Shown: in pieces, positions 8,521-18,232 of the stretch
How the letters are laid out: each line of letters opens with the position of its first letter
Position numbering within the stretch: position 1 is the first letter of the stretch
Source: Paraburkholderia acidicola
GTDB lineage: Bacteria > Pseudomonadota > Gammaproteobacteria > Burkholderiales > Burkholderiaceae
Length of the DNA: 64,000 nucleotides
Assembly (NCBI RefSeq): GCF_002362315.1
Contig: NZ_MTZV01000004.1
Span: forward strand, 1,054,001-1,118,000
Direction of reading: 5' to 3'
Translations under genes and position numbers: made by a program
Notes under the pieces: generated by a model
The model's database searches: none
Told to the model about the DNA's origin: nothing
What the model saw: the letters and a program-made list of their open reading frames with translations, nothing else

Positions 8521-9432
8521 ATGAACCCACCTACCCCCCCCTCCAGCGCCGGTTCGGCAGGCGACTGGCGCATCGACCGGGCCCGCGCAGTCGCGCTGTT
8601 CGGCTCGCATGCGCAAGACTGGCCGATCGAGATCGTCGAAGAAACCGGTTCGACCAACGCCGACCTGATGGCCACCGTCAAGGCGCTGCCGCGCAAGGCC
8701 AGCGCGCTTGCCCGGCCGATCGTGCGGGTCGCCTATCTGCAGACCGCCGGTCGTGGCCGGCGCGGTCGCACCTGGTATGCGGAACCGGGCAATGCGCTGC
8801 TGTTTTCTGTCGCCTGCGTGCTGCCGCGGCCGCTCGAAGGGCTCGCGGGGTTGAGCCTCGCGGTCGGCGTGGCGCTGGTCGACGGATTGCGCTCGCTGCC
8901 GCTCGGTCCCGCGGCTGGCCAGATCGCCCTGAAGTGGCCGAACGACGTGCTGTTCCAAGGCGACAAGCTGGTTGGCATCCTGATCGAAACCGCCTGGAGT
9001 ACCGACGATGCTAGCGCCGTCGTGATCGGCATCGGTACCAATGTGAAGGGCGCGGACGCGCTCGCCGCGAAGGTTGGGGCGCTCAATGCCAATGTGCCGG
9101 CGCAGGTGCGCGGTACGGCGCCGACCGCGCTGTCGCGCGCGCTACCGACGGCGAATCTCACCGATACGCTCGCCGCCGAACTGAATGCCCTCGAACCCGC
9201 ATTGCAGCGTTTCGCAACCGACGGCTTCGCGCCGTTCCGCCAGCGCTGGAACGGCTGCCACGCTTACGCGGGCCGCGAAGTGGTGCTGATCGAACAGGGT
9301 AAGGAGATCGCGCGCGGCGTGGCGGCGGGTGTCGACGAAAGCGGCCAGTTGCTGCTCGACACCGCGAGCGGCCGCGAAACGATCGCTACCGGCGATGTGT
9401 CGCTGCGGCTCGCCAGCGACGGTGCCGCATGA
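8521..9432 (+). CDS. birA: Biotin--[acetyl-CoA-carboxylase] ligase, no DNA-binding domain
   Basis: A 303-residue biotin protein ligase that activates biotin as biotinyl-AMP and attaches it to carrier proteins. The catalytic domain shows '[11 protein letters not shown]' (residues 40-50), the adenylate/biotin loop GRGRRGR at 77-83 and KWPNDV at 138-143. There is no N-terminal winged-helix, so unlike E. coli BirA it cannot by itself repress bio genes. The ATG at 8521 was chosen because upstream codons are unlike the family. The stop codon overlaps the coaX start by 4 bases (ATGA). Confidence 0.93.
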   Translation: MNPPTPPSSAGSAGDWRIDRARAVALFGSHAQDWPIEIVEETGSTNADLMATVKALPRKASALARPIVRVAYLQTAGRGRRGRTWYAEPGNALLFSVACVLPRPLEGLAGLSLAVGVALVDGLRSLPLGPAAGQIALKWPNDVLFQGDKLVGILIETAWSTDDASAVVIGIGTNVKGADALAAKVGALNANVPAQVRGTAPTALSRALPTANLTDTLAAELNALEPALQRFATDGFAPFRQRWNGCHAYAGREVVLIEQGKEIARGVAAGVDESGQLLLDTASGRETIATGDVSLRLASDGAA

Positions 9433-10274
9433 GCGACGCGCTATTTTTGCTGATCGATGCAGGTAATAGCCGGGTGAAGTGGGCGCTAGTACGGGCCGAC
9501 GGCACGCAAGTACAGAGCGGCACGTTCGAACATCGCAAGGCGCAGGCCGGGGTCGACGAAGCCGCCGATGGCCCCGACTGGTCGCAACTGCCGGTACCGC
9601 GCGGAGCGTGGCTGTCGAACGTCGCGGGCGCCGCGGTTGGGCAACGCATCGACGCACTGCTCGATGCGCACTGGCCCGCTCTGCCGCGCACGGCGATCCG
9701 TGCGGTCGCGCGGCAATGCGGCGTGTCCAATGGCTATACGACGCCGTCCGCGCTCGGCAGCGACCGCTGGGCTGGCTTGATCGGCGCGCACGCGGCGTTT
9801 CCCGGCGAGCATCTGCTGATCGCGACGTTCGGCACCGCGACGACGCTCGAAGCGCTGCGGGCGGACGGCAGTTTTGTCGGTGGTCTGATTGCGCCCGGCT
9901 GGTCGCTGATGATGCGCTCGCTCGGTGAGCACACCGCCCAGTTGCCGACACTCGATATACCGTCCGCGCAAGGTTTGCTCAAGGGTGAGAATGGCTCCGG
10001 CCCGTCGTTTGCAACCGATACACTGCGTTCGCTGTCGGCCGGTTGCGTGCTGGCACAGGCGGGGCTGATCGAGCGGGCGTGGCGCGATCTGCAGGCGGCG
10101 TGGCAGGTGCCGGTGCGGCTCGTGGTGGGCGGCGGCGCAGCGATCGAAGTGACAGGCGCGCTGCAGGTACCGCATACTCGCCACGACACGCTCGTGCTGT
10201 CCGGCCTCGCATTGATCGCTGCCGACGATGCCGCACGGACCGCACCACCCGCATCCTCCGCACCATCGACCTGA
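9429..10274 (+). CDS. coaX: Type III pantothenate kinase
   Basis: A 281-residue kinase that phosphorylates pantothenate, the first step to coenzyme A. It is of the CoaX/Baf type of the ASKHA fold: '[12 protein letters not shown]' near the N-terminus (first phosphate motif), '[11 protein letters not shown]' and '[12 protein letters not shown]' in place of the D-x-GTA-x-T motif of many homologues. 'VGGGAAIEV' is the late adenosine motif. Start overlaps birA by 4 bases, so the two are translationally coupled, linking two cofactor genes. Confidence 0.93.
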   Translation: MSDALFLLIDAGNSRVKWALVRADGTQVQSGTFEHRKAQAGVDEAADGPDWSQLPVPRGAWLSNVAGAAVGQRIDALLDAHWPALPRTAIRAVARQCGVSNGYTTPSALGSDRWAGLIGAHAAFPGEHLLIATFGTATTLEALRADGSFVGGLIAPGWSLMMRSLGEHTAQLPTLDIPSAQGLLKGENGSGPSFATDTLRSLSAGCVLAQAGLIERAWRDLQAAWQVPVRLVVGGGAAIEVTGALQVPHTRHDTLVLSGLALIAADDAARTAPPASSAPST

Positions 10275-10326
10275 CCCGCACGTGCCCGATGAACGCAGCC
10301 TCATCCTCTCGACGGAGACTCTGACC

Positions 10327-10566
10327 ATGCTGCGCTGGCTGATCGCCATTCTGCTTCTTGCCAATGTGCTCGCGTTTGTCGCGATGCGCGGCGTCTTCGG
10401 TCCTTTGCCGGCCGCCGGCATACGCGAGCCGAATCATCTGAACCGGCAGATTCACGCCGACTGGCTCAAGGTGCGTCCGCTGTCGGCTGCGGATGCGGCG
10501 GACCAGGCTGTCGTTGGTGGACCGGCCCCTGCTCCGGCGATCGCGGCGTCGGCGATTGCGCAATAG
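10327..10566 (+). CDS. Small membrane-anchored hypothetical protein
   Basis: A 79-residue protein with one N-terminal membrane helix (residues 4-20, 'WLIAILLLANVLAFVAM') and an Ala/Pro-rich tail. I do not recognise a domain. It starts 52 bp after coaX on the same strand, so it is probably the third gene of the birA-coaX operon. The ATG at 10327 immediately precedes the hydrophobic segment; the open frame extends upstream but is Pro/His-rich and unlikely to be translated. Confidence 0.7.
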   Translation: MLRWLIAILLLANVLAFVAMRGVFGPLPAAGIREPNHLNRQIHADWLKVRPLSAADAADQAVVGGPAPAPAIAASAIAQ

Positions 10567-10640
10567 CCGAGCAATCGCCACGTAATAACCGCGCTACCGC
10601 CGCATCACCGGCACGCGATTCCCCAGACGAAATACGCGCA

Positions 10641-11123
10641 TCAGCCCTGAGCGCGCACTTTCTTCAGCAGCGAGGTCGTCGAGCGATCGTGCTCGAACGG
10701 AATGGCGAGCGCGCTACCGCCCCAGCCGCGCACCAGTGCAGATTCCGGTAACGTGTCCATGTCGTAGTCACCGCCCTTCACGAGCACGTCGGGACGCAGC
10801 GCTTCGATCAACTTCACCGGTGTCTGCTCTTCGAAACACACCACCCAGTCGACGCTTTCCAGCGCCGCGAGCAGCGCCATGCGGTCGGCTTCTGCGTTGA
10901 TCGGCCGGTCATCGCCCTTGCCGAGCATGCGCACCGACGCATCGCTATTCACACCGACGATCAGACTCGCGCCGAGCGCCTTCGCGTCGGCGAGGTACGT
11001 AACGTGCCCGCGATGCAGGATGTCGAACACGCCATTCGTGAACACCACCGGGCCGGTTAGCGACGGACGTAGTTGCGCGAGTGCTTCGCGGGTTGTGAGC
11101 TTGCGTTCAAAAATGGCAGGCAT
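10641..11123 (-). CDS. hldC: D-glycero-beta-D-manno-heptose 1-phosphate adenylyltransferase
   Basis: A 160-residue nucleotidyltransferase equal to the C-terminal domain of E. coli HldE (RfaE domain II), making ADP-heptose for LPS core. The cytidylyltransferase-like motif 'NGVFDILHRGH' contains HRGH (HxGH); the late signature 'DRSTTSLLKKVR' supplies the second nucleotide-binding motif. The kinase domain is not fused and not next door; such separate enzymes are usual in Burkholderiales, where the gene is often called rfaE2. Convergent with the birA-coaX operon. Confidence 0.93.
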   Translation of the reverse strand: MPAIFERKLTTREALAQLRPSLTGPVVFTNGVFDILHRGHVTYLADAKALGASLIVGVNSDASVRMLGKGDDRPINAEADRMALLAALESVDWVVCFEEQTPVKLIEALRPDVLVKGGDYDMDTLPESALVRGWGGSALAIPFEHDRSTTSLLKKVRAQG

Positions 11124-11204
11124 GGGAATCGGGCAAATGGACGGTGAGTGAGGAGTAAATATCGGACGAATGAAGACACCACGAAGGCGGACACGACGGC
11201 AGAA

Positions 11205-11242
11205 AGAAAAACGGCCCGGCAGGTTTGCGCCTGTCGGGCCGT
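11205..11242 (-). terminator. Rho-independent terminator of the diiron protein gene
   Basis: Arms at 11211-11222 and 11231-11242 pair over 12 bases with a single G-T wobble around an 8-base loop. On the minus strand the stem is followed by a T-rich run (TTTTCTTTCT). It lies about 55 bp past the stop of the gene at 11298-12173. Confidence 0.8.
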
Positions 11243-11297
11243 TTCGTGTCCGTTGCCGGTTCGGGCTACTGATTCTTGCTACCGGCTACCGGCGCAA

Positions 11298-12173
11298 TCA
11301 GGCCGGTTGTTGCTGCGCCGAACCTTGCTCGGCCTGCAGACGGCCGACCACTTCCTTGCGGTAGCGATTCAGTTCCTGCGCCGTGTTGAAGGTGCGCTCG
11401 AACAGGATCGACAGGTTGTGCAGGATGCGCTCGACAACCTTCTTTTCCCAGCCGTCGTCGAAGCGGATCTGCTCGTCGAGCCAGCGTTCGAGCCATTCCG
11501 GATCGGGCAGGCGCGACTGGATCGTGTCGCGCGGGAACAGTGCCTGGTTCACGTGCAGGTTGGTCGGATGCAGCGGCTTTTCGGTGCGACGCGCCGACGC
11601 CATCAGCACGCCGATCTTCGCGAATGCCGCACGTGCGACGTCGCCGAAGTTCGTCAGCGCCTTCTTCATGTAGCGCAGGTAGGCACCGCCGTGACGCGCT
11701 TCATCGCGCGAGATGGTTTCGTAGATGTGCTTGATGACCGGCTCGGTATGCCATTCGGCGGCCCGGCGATACCAGTGGTTCAGACGGATCTCGCCGCAAA
11801 AGTGCAGCATCAAGGTTTCGAGCGGGGGCGCCGGATCGAACACGAAGCGCACCGCATGCAGTTCTTCTTCGGTCGGAACCAGTTCCGGCTTGAAGCGCCG
11901 CAGGTATTCCATCAGCACCAGCGAATGCTTCTGCTCTTCGAAGAACCATACGCTCATGAAGGCAGAGAAGTCGCTGTCGTGATGGTTGTCGCGCAGGAAC
12001 ATTTCCGTCGCGGGCAACGCCGACCATTCGGTGATCGCGTTCATCTTGATCGTCGCCGCCTGCTCGTCGGTGAGCAGCGAAGCATCGAACGAGTCCCATG
12101 GAATGTCCTTCTCCATGTCCCATCGAACGGACTCGAGCGATCTGTAAAGTTCCGGATAAAGCATGGTGTTCAT
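11298..12173 (-). CDS. Ferritin-like diiron protein of unknown function
   Basis: A 291-residue soluble helical protein. Its residues place a complete carboxylate-bridged diiron site: E49, E80-x-x-H83, E128 and E158-x-x-H161, the two E..ExxH pairs of the ferritin/ribonucleotide-reductase superfamily. Similarity to acyl-ACP desaturase or AurF-like oxygenases is possible, but I cannot assign a substrate. The ATG at 12173 has an AGGGG about 8 bases upstream; a second ATG at 12164 (MLYPELY) is an alternative. It is monocistronic, ending in a strong terminator and preceded by 419 bases without a gene. Confidence 0.85.
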   Translation of the reverse strand: MNTMLYPELYRSLESVRWDMEKDIPWDSFDASLLTDEQAATIKMNAITEWSALPATEMFLRDNHHDSDFSAFMSVWFFEEQKHSLVLMEYLRRFKPELVPTEEELHAVRFVFDPAPPLETLMLHFCGEIRLNHWYRRAAEWHTEPVIKHIYETISRDEARHGGAYLRYMKKALTNFGDVARAAFAKIGVLMASARRTEKPLHPTNLHVNQALFPRDTIQSRLPDPEWLERWLDEQIRFDDGWEKKVVERILHNLSILFERTFNTAQELNRYRKEVVGRLQAEQGSAQQQPA

Positions 12174-12592
12174 ATTCCCACCCCTGTTTCTGCGCGTTAC
12201 GACGACTGTTGAATCTGGTTACTGTTTCGGCTGGCGAACGGAAACCGCTTGTTCACACGCTCAATGTTCAATTTTACGCGGCAATCGGACGCTCAGATGC
12301 ATGCATGTCGCAAAGAAACGTCTGGAAACGATTGTGCGTGTGCGAAAAAACCGGTTTTTGCGCGGGGCGGCGACCGCCACGCGGTCAGCCGTGGGTGGAG
12401 AAGTACCTTGCCTGGGCCGACAAACGGGCGATTCGTAGATTGTTTTCTGTGCGCCCGAAAATTCTGAAAGCTCGTTGCATGATAGCACGCGAACTTGACA
12501 AAACCTGGTTGCGTCCGGGACGGTCCGGCTCGCTGCCAGATCAGGTACAGGAAAGCGGGTTGCCACGTTGATTCAGCATCATCGCGATTGTG
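12174..12592. other. Intergenic region upstream of the diiron gene
   Basis: Of these 419 bases the part nearest the diiron gene is relatively AT-rich and must hold its promoter, but no convincing -35/-10 pair stands out (a TAAAAT reads on the minus strand at 12271-12276). A 101-codon minus-strand frame (12261-12566) has no start signal or recognisable features. I see no RNA gene. Confidence 0.5.
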
Positions 12593-13765
12593 TCAGCGGC
12601 CAGCGTGCCCGCTTGCACCCGCCTGCTCGATCCACGCGGCCACTTCATCGCGTCGGGCAAGTGCGTCGCGCCGGCCGAGTTCGATCAGCTCGCTCGTGAA
12701 TTCGCTTTCGAACAACAGATAACTGGCAAACGACGCACCAGAAGCCCGGTTGCCGCCGACCGCACCGAGCAGCCCGCGCACCGTTAGCGGCAAGCGCTTC
12801 AGATGGCGCGCTGCGATCAGCTCGATACGTTCGCTCGGTGCAATCGCCAGCACGTCTACGTGACGCCAGCCGCTTTCCGGTTCGACGGCATGGGGTAGCT
12901 GCAAGACCATCCGGTTCACGTGCTCGATCCTTTCGATGTCCGCACCAATTGCGTCAAGAAACACGCTCGCGAGCACCTGCTGGCCGATCTGCGCCAGCGA
13001 TGGATAGCTATCCTGCAGCTCGACCGCCGGCACTTCCGGGCGCGGCGTGGCCGCACCGATCACGAGAATGCGGTCGGCGCCGAAGTGAATCGCGGGGCTG
13101 AGCGGCGCGATCTGGCGCACCGAGCCGTCGCCGAAATATTCGTGGCGACCGTCGATTTCAAGCGGTACAGCGGGAAACACATACGGAATCGCCGACGAAG
13201 CGAGCAGATGCGCAGGCGTCAGTTCGACCATCCGCGCCGTGCGCTGTGCGCGCCGCCATGCGTGAATCGGTTCGCTGGCCTGATAGAACGTGAGGTGACG
13301 CCCCGACGAATAGCTGAGCGCCGTCACCGACAGCGCATGCAACGCGCGCGATCCGAGCATCTGGTCGATGCGGTGAAAGCTGAGCGCTTCATGGAGCAGC
13401 TTCGCGAGCGGTGCGTTGTCGAACAGCGCACGCGGCGAGCGGCGAGCGGCCCAACCGAATGTCATCGCCGCGAGCCAGCGCGCCCCCGCTCCGACGACAC
13501 CAGGCCAGTCGGTGCGATACACGTGATTCGCGCGCATGCCCGACCACACATCGACGAGCCGTTCTGCGCCGCGCGCGAAATCGTCGGCGTGACTCGCAAT
13601 CGAGGTCGCATTGATCGCTCCCGCCGACGTACCACACACGACGGTGAACGGCGACGCGCGCTGCGCGGGCGCGACCTCGCGGGCAATGCTCGCGAGCGCC
13701 TGCAAAGCGCCGGCCTGGTAGGCCGCGCGTGCCCCACCGCCCATCAGAACCAGTGCGAGTCGCAT
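12593..13765 (-). CDS. Patatin-like phospholipase family protein
   Basis: A 390-residue putative lipid acyl hydrolase. The oxyanion motif 'GGGARAAYQAG' is at 9-19, the nucleophile elbow GTSAG at 45-49 (S47) and the dyad aspartate in D-G-S at 213-215 (usually DGG/DGA). There is no signal peptide, so it acts in the cytoplasm or at the inner membrane face. It follows phaM by 32 bp on the same strand, and members in this position are common in Burkholderiaceae; a link to PHB or lipid turnover is only an inference from the neighbour. Confidence 0.88.
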   Translation of the reverse strand: MRLALVLMGGGARAAYQAGALQALASIAREVAPAQRASPFTVVCGTSAGAINATSIASHADDFARGAERLVDVWSGMRANHVYRTDWPGVVGAGARWLAAMTFGWAARRSPRALFDNAPLAKLLHEALSFHRIDQMLGSRALHALSVTALSYSSGRHLTFYQASEPIHAWRRAQRTARMVELTPAHLLASSAIPYVFPAVPLEIDGRHEYFGDGSVRQIAPLSPAIHFGADRILVIGAATPRPEVPAVELQDSYPSLAQIGQQVLASVFLDAIGADIERIEHVNRMVLQLPHAVEPESGWRHVDVLAIAPSERIELIAARHLKRLPLTVRGLLGAVGGNRASGASFASYLLFESEFTSELIELGRRDALARRDEVAAWIEQAGASGHAGR

Positions 13766-13797
13766 GAGGTACGCGTCGGGTTATCGGTGGTGGCGTT

Positions 13798-14523
13798 TTA
13801 CTCGGACTTCGGTGGAGTCTTCTTCGCGCCTGTGCTGCTAGACGCCCGCTTCGCCGCCGGTGCGCGCTTCGCGGCCGGCCGCTTCGCTCCAGCTGCCTTA
13901 GGCGCGGCCGCGCCCGCTGGCGCATCGGGCGTCGCGCCTGGCTGCGTCATGGCGAACTGCGCGAGCTGATTGAACTGTGATTGCAGCAGGTTCCACCAGC
14001 CGGATGTATCGAACGCGGGTGTGCTGCCGCCTTCTGCACCAGCGGTGGCTGTCGAGGCTGCTTCCTCCGACGCCGACGCCTGGGCCGCTTTTGCAGCGGG
14101 CTCAGCCGGCTTGCTGCCAGACGCTGCCGCTGCCGAGAATGCAAACGGCGACGCCGCAGACGACGTCTCCTTCGGTCCCAACGGCGCCTGCGCAAACGCG
14201 CCGAACGCGCGCAGCGTCGCGAGCGTTGCGCGCTGCACTTCGAGCGCCTGGATCGCCGACTGCAGCATGTTCAGGTTCAGCTTCAGCCATTGCTCGACGG
14301 CTCGCATGTCAGTGATGCGCTTGTCGAGTTCTTCGACGTTGGTCAGCGGCGCCATCATGTCGGACATCATCGACAGCGACGGTCCGAAGCCTTGCGCGGC
14401 GCCGGGCTGGCCACCCGCGAACGGCGTGAGACGCATCATTTCCCACATCCGGTCGAGCATGCCGGCCGGGGGGAAACCTGGGAAGCCAGGGAAAGGCGGC
14501 GTGGTGCCGGATTGATCGGTCAT
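13798..14523 (-). CDS. phaM: PhaM family polyhydroxyalkanoate granule regulatory protein
   Basis: A 241-residue protein resembling PhaM of Cupriavidus necator, which binds PHB synthase, granules and the nucleoid. Seen here: a '[20 protein letters not shown]' N-terminus, a helical core around residues 60-110 ('[21 protein letters not shown]'), a low-complexity Ala/Ser middle, a '[17 protein letters not shown]' helix, and a Lys/Ala/Pro C-terminus with histone-H1-like repeats (residues about 210-241) fit for DNA binding. GAGGAGAAAG lies just before the ATG at 14523. The patatin gene follows closely. Confidence 0.85.
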   Translation of the reverse strand: MTDQSGTTPPFPGFPGFPPAGMLDRMWEMMRLTPFAGGQPGAAQGFGPSLSMMSDMMAPLTNVEELDKRITDMRAVEQWLKLNLNMLQSAIQALEVQRATLATLRAFGAFAQAPLGPKETSSAASPFAFSAAAASGSKPAEPAAKAAQASASEEAASTATAGAEGGSTPAFDTSGWWNLLQSQFNQLAQFAMTQPGATPDAPAGAAAPKAAGAKRPAAKRAPAAKRASSSTGAKKTPPKSE

Positions 14524-14663
14524 ATAACTTTCTCCTCACACCGGAAACGATTGAAGCGCGGCGGCCCGTTCACGGACACGATGCGCTTCGTCCGATCATA
14601 CCGCGCGGGCCGTGCTGCGCGCCGCGCGCCGCAACACGGCCGCGGCGCACAGGCGAAACCGCA

Positions 14664-15545
14664 TCAGAACGGCTCACCGCCCGGAAAATCGGCGGGGCGA
14701 CGCTCGCGTAGCGAACTCACACCCTCGCGCACATCCGGTCCAGCAAAGCCCATGAATTCGAGCGCCAGCGAGGTATCGAAGGTCGGCCCTGCAAGCCGCA
14801 GCCAGTTGTTCAGCGCGTACTTGGTCCAGCGGATCGCCGTCTGCGAGCCGTGCGCGAGTTTTTCGGCGACTTCGAACGCGGTGGACAGCAACGCGCTTTC
14901 ATCGACGGCACGCGACACGAGGCCGATGCGCTCCGCTTCTTCACCGCTGACCGGCTCGCACAGCAGCAGGTAGTACTTGGCCTTGGCCATCCCGCACAGC
15001 AACGGCCAGACGATCGCCGCATGATCGCCCGCCGCGACACCGAGGCGCGTATGACCGTCGATGATGCGTGCCGTTTTCGCTGCGATCGAGATATCCGCGA
15101 GCAGCCCCGCGACGAGACCCGCGCCGACCGCCGGCCCATGCATCGCCGAGACGATCGGCTTGCTGCAATTGATCACGTTGTAGACGAGGTCGCGCGCTTC
15201 GCGCCAGACGCGCGTGCGGACATCGAAGTCGGTTGCCATCTGCTCGACGAGGTGCAGGTCGCCGCCCGCCGAAAAGCCTTTGCCTTCGCCGCGAATCACC
15301 GCGACGCGGGTCTCGTTGTCGCGATCGATGTCGCGCCAGATGTCAGCCAGTTCGCGATGCATGCGCGCGTCGGCGGTGGCGAGACCGCTGCGGTTGGCGC
15401 CAGCACCGTTCATCACGATTTCGAGGATGCCGTGCGGATGGCGGCGCAATTGCAGCGACTCGTAGTGCGCGTAAAAATCGGGGTTGCGGTCCGGTGCATC
15501 GGGCGAGGCCGCTGATTCCGCTGATTCCGGTGGTTGATTCGACAT
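14664..15545 (-). CDS. Enoyl-CoA hydratase/isomerase family protein
   Basis: A 293-residue crotonase-fold enzyme. The oxyanion-hole segments are '[16 protein letters not shown]' and '[24 protein letters not shown]'. At the position where hydratases have a second glutamate the sequence reads '[18 protein letters not shown]', so it may carry out a different crotonase reaction. The N-terminal 20 residues are an extra Pro/Ser/Ala-rich leader. It sits 64 bp downstream of a LivK-type binding protein gene and near a FAH-family gene, pointing to a catabolic role for an acyl-CoA, substrate unknown. Confidence 0.85.
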   Translation of the reverse strand: MSNQPPESAESAASPDAPDRNPDFYAHYESLQLRRHPHGILEIVMNGAGANRSGLATADARMHRELADIWRDIDRDNETRVAVIRGEGKGFSAGGDLHLVEQMATDFDVRTRVWREARDLVYNVINCSKPIVSAMHGPAVGAGLVAGLLADISIAAKTARIIDGHTRLGVAAGDHAAIVWPLLCGMAKAKYYLLLCEPVSGEEAERIGLVSRAVDESALLSTAFEVAEKLAHGSQTAIRWTKYALNNWLRLAGPTFDTSLALEFMGFAGPDVREGVSSLRERRPADFPGGEPF

Positions 15546-15609
15546 GGCGGTTTTCCGTGATCGAGGGTTGCGTGCCGGCGGTATCCGGTTCGATGCGGTT
15601 GAATGTGGC

Positions 15610-16842
15610 TTAGTGCGGTTGATACACCCACTTGCCGTCGCGGATCTGCACCATCACCCGTGCGCGCTGATCGAGCCCGAGGTGATCGGTCGTGCTCATG
15701 TTGACGACGCCATTGGTATCCGCGAAGCCGCGTGTCGCTTCGAGTGCATCGCGCAGTGCACGGCGGAATTCGGATGTACCAGGCGCCGCGCTTTTCAGCG
15801 CGATCGGCACGGCGTTCGAGAGCAGCATGCTGGCATCCCACGCATACGAACCGAACGCCGATACGCTGCCGCGTCCGCGCAGCGCTTCGAAGCGGCCGAT
15901 GTAGTCTAGCGCGAGACGCTTCGCCGGGTGATCGACGGATAGTTGTGTGGCGACCAGCACCGGGCTCGCGGGCAGGAACGTACCGTTGCAGTCACTGCCG
16001 CAGACGCGCAGGAAGTCGTTATTGCCGACCCCGTGATTGTGATAGATCTTGCCCTTGTAGCCGCGCGCGATCAGCGTCCGCGGCGGTAGCGCAGCCGGCG
16101 TCCCGGCTGCGCCGACCACGACTGCATCGGGATTCGCGGCCATGATCTTCAGGATCTGGCCCGTCACGCTCGGGTCGGTGCGATTGAAGCGTTCGCTCGC
16201 GACGACGCGCATGTGATGCAGGTCCGCGAATTTCGCCACTTCGGTATAGAAGGTCTCGCCGAGCGCGTCGGCCTGGCCGATGTAGGCGATCGTCTTCACG
16301 CCGTGATCACTGGCATGTTCGGCGATCGCGGAGGCCATCATCGCGTCGGTCTGCGGTGTCTTGAACATCCAGTGGCGCTTTGCATCGACCGGTTCGATGA
16401 TCTTCGCGGACGATGCCAGCGAAATGGCCGGCGTCTCGCCTTCCGCGACTACGTCGATCATCGCGAGCGAGTTCGGCGTGATCGACGAACCGATGATCGC
16501 GTCGACATGATTCTCAGAGATCAGCTTCTTGGTGTCCTGCACGGCCTGCGTCGTGTCCGATGCATCGTCGAGCACGATGTATTCGACCTTCTGGCCGGCC
16601 AGCTCTTTGGGGAATAGCGCGACGGTGTCGCGTGCAGGAATGCCGAGCGATGCGGCGGGTCCGGTCAGCGATAGCACCAGGCCGATCTTCACCTGGGCGA
16701 GCGCCAGGGTGGGCAGGCCGGCTGCGAGTAACGGCACGCGGCGCAGCCAGCCGCGTAACGACGTGCCCGCTCCGGTTCCGGTTGATCGCGATATGCCCCG
16801 GGCACGCCGGGTCGTCATGTCGAACGGGCGCAAGCGCAGCAT
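15610..16842 (-). CDS. Branched-chain amino acid-type ABC transporter substrate-binding protein
   Basis: A 410-residue periplasmic binding protein of the Leu/Ile/Val-binding (Peripla_BP_6) family. A long signal region with several arginines ends near 'PTLALA' at about residue 49, followed by '[18 protein letters not shown]', the standard first strand. 'CGSDC' around residues 275-280 could form a disulfide. No permease or ATPase gene is adjacent, so it is an orphan binding protein that must share a transporter. The flanking crotonase and FAH genes suggest an aromatic or carboxylic acid ligand, by inference only. Confidence 0.87.
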   Translation of the reverse strand: MLRLRPFDMTTRRARGISRSTGTGAGTSLRGWLRRVPLLAAGLPTLALAQVKIGLVLSLTGPAASLGIPARDTVALFPKELAGQKVEYIVLDDASDTTQAVQDTKKLISENHVDAIIGSSITPNSLAMIDVVAEGETPAISLASSAKIIEPVDAKRHWMFKTPQTDAMMASAIAEHASDHGVKTIAYIGQADALGETFYTEVAKFADLHHMRVVASERFNRTDPSVTGQILKIMAANPDAVVVGAAGTPAALPPRTLIARGYKGKIYHNHGVGNNDFLRVCGSDCNGTFLPASPVLVATQLSVDHPAKRLALDYIGRFEALRGRGSVSAFGSYAWDASMLLSNAVPIALKSAAPGTSEFRRALRDALEATRGFADTNGVVNMSTTDHLGLDQRARVMVQIRDGKWVYQPH

Positions 16843-17111
16843 GAAAGTCTCCTGATGGTTTTTGTTGTTCGCGATGTTGTTCTCTATGCCGGCCGGCTGT
16901 TGCGTGCTGTCGTTGTCGTGCAGCCTGATGCGCGTCCGGCGCGCGCGTCAGCCAGTTTAGCGGCGCACCGGCAGCCCGGCATCGGGCGAAACCCTTTCGG
17001 ATCTGTGCGGCAGGCCGCGGTATTCCGGGCAGTGAAGCGCTTGCGGTCTGGCGCATGCCGATGCGCTCAAGCGCGCGCCGCCCGTCGATTCCGCGCATGC
17101 AGTCGGGCCGT

Positions 17112-18104
17112 TCAGCGCGCCCCGTCAGGCGGCGCAATCGCCTGATCGATCGCACCGAAGATCGACTTACCCGCCTCGTCGAACATCTCGATCTTCACCG
17201 TGTCGCCGTACTGCATGAATTCGGTCTGCGGTGCGCCATGCTCGATGGTTTCGAGGCAGCGCTTCTCGGCGATGCAGCAGTAGCCGCGCTTCGCATCCTT
17301 GTTCGAGACCGTGCCCGAGCCGACGATCGTGCCCGCGCGCAGATTGCGCGTCTTCGCCGCATGCGCGATCAACTGGCCGAAGTGGAACACCATGTCCGTG
17401 CCGGCGTCCGGCTGGCCGACCTTCTTGCCGTTCCAGTGGACGATCATCGGTCGATGCACGCGGCCTGCGCGCCAGTGCTCGCCGAGTTCGTCGGGGGTAA
17501 CGGCGAGCGGCGCAAACGATGTCGCCGGCTTGCTCTGGAAGAAGCCGAAGCCTTTCGCGAGTTCGGCGGGGATCAGGTTGCGCAGCGAGACATCGTTCAC
17601 GAGCGTAACGAGCCGCACGCCTTTCAGCGCCTGCTCGGGGGTCGCGGCCATCGGCACGTCGCCGGTGATCACCGCGACTTCTGCTTCGAAGTCGATACCG
17701 TACGCTTCCGAGGCGCAGATCACATCGTCGCGCGGCCCGATGAAATCGTCGCTGCCGCCCTGGTACATCAGCGGATCGGTCCAGAACTCGGGCGGCATCT
17801 CTGCCCCGCGCGCGCGGCGCACGAGTTCAACGTGATTCACATACGACGAGCCGTCGGCCCACTGGAACGCGCGCGGCAGCGGCGCCATGCAGTTTGCGGC
17901 ATCGAATGGGAACGTGTTGCGCGCCCGGCCCTGGTTCAGCGCGTCGTACAGATCGAGCAGTTGCGGCGCATAGAAGGTCCAGTCATCGAGTGCGCGCTGC
18001 AACGTCGGCACGATCGCGTCGGCAATCGCCGCGGTATGCAGGTCGCGGGAAACGACGATCAGTTGACCGTCGCGTGTGCCGTCCTTCAGCGAGGCAAGTT
18101 TCAT
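17112..18104 (-). CDS. Fumarylacetoacetate hydrolase (FAH) family protein
   Basis: A 330-residue FAH-fold enzyme. Metal-binding carboxylates are in 'GIDFEAEVAVITGDVP' (E-x-E), and 'GSGTVSNKDAKRGYCCIAEKR' is the conserved late loop. Members hydrolyse fumarylacetoacetate or related acylpyruvates, or decarboxylate; the exact substrate is not deducible. A divergent IclR-family gene starts 128 bp away, with a palindrome between them, which suggests that the IclR protein controls this gene. Confidence 0.87.
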   Translation of the reverse strand: MKLASLKDGTRDGQLIVVSRDLHTAAIADAIVPTLQRALDDWTFYAPQLLDLYDALNQGRARNTFPFDAANCMAPLPRAFQWADGSSYVNHVELVRRARGAEMPPEFWTDPLMYQGGSDDFIGPRDDVICASEAYGIDFEAEVAVITGDVPMAATPEQALKGVRLVTLVNDVSLRNLIPAELAKGFGFFQSKPATSFAPLAVTPDELGEHWRAGRVHRPMIVHWNGKKVGQPDAGTDMVFHFGQLIAHAAKTRNLRAGTIVGSGTVSNKDAKRGYCCIAEKRCLETIEHGAPQTEFMQYGDTVKIEMFDEAGKSIFGAIDQAIAPPDGAR

Positions 18105-18130
18105 AGGGAAATGTGCGGTATGGATGACGA

Positions 18131-18148
18131 TAGAAGGAATCTATTCTA
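18131..18148. promoter_or_regulatory. Candidate IclR-family operator
   Basis: TAGAA at 18131-18135 and TTCTA at 18144-18148 form a perfect 5-base inverted repeat with 8 bases between; GAAT/ATTC nests inside. It is in the divergent gap between the FAH gene and the IclR regulator. IclR-family sites are often short GGAA/TTCC-type palindromes, which this resembles. Confidence 0.4.
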
Positions 18149-18232
18149 CGATGGTGAATCCGCGCGACCCAAACGCGCGTTTTTCCACCGCTGTATATCA
18201 CGTGCCTTCGCGGCTCGCGCCTGCTCCCGCTC

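Noticed and set aside
12261..12566. A 101-codon minus-strand frame upstream of the diiron gene
   Set aside because: No ribosome-binding site, no family features and unusual composition; treated as non-coding.
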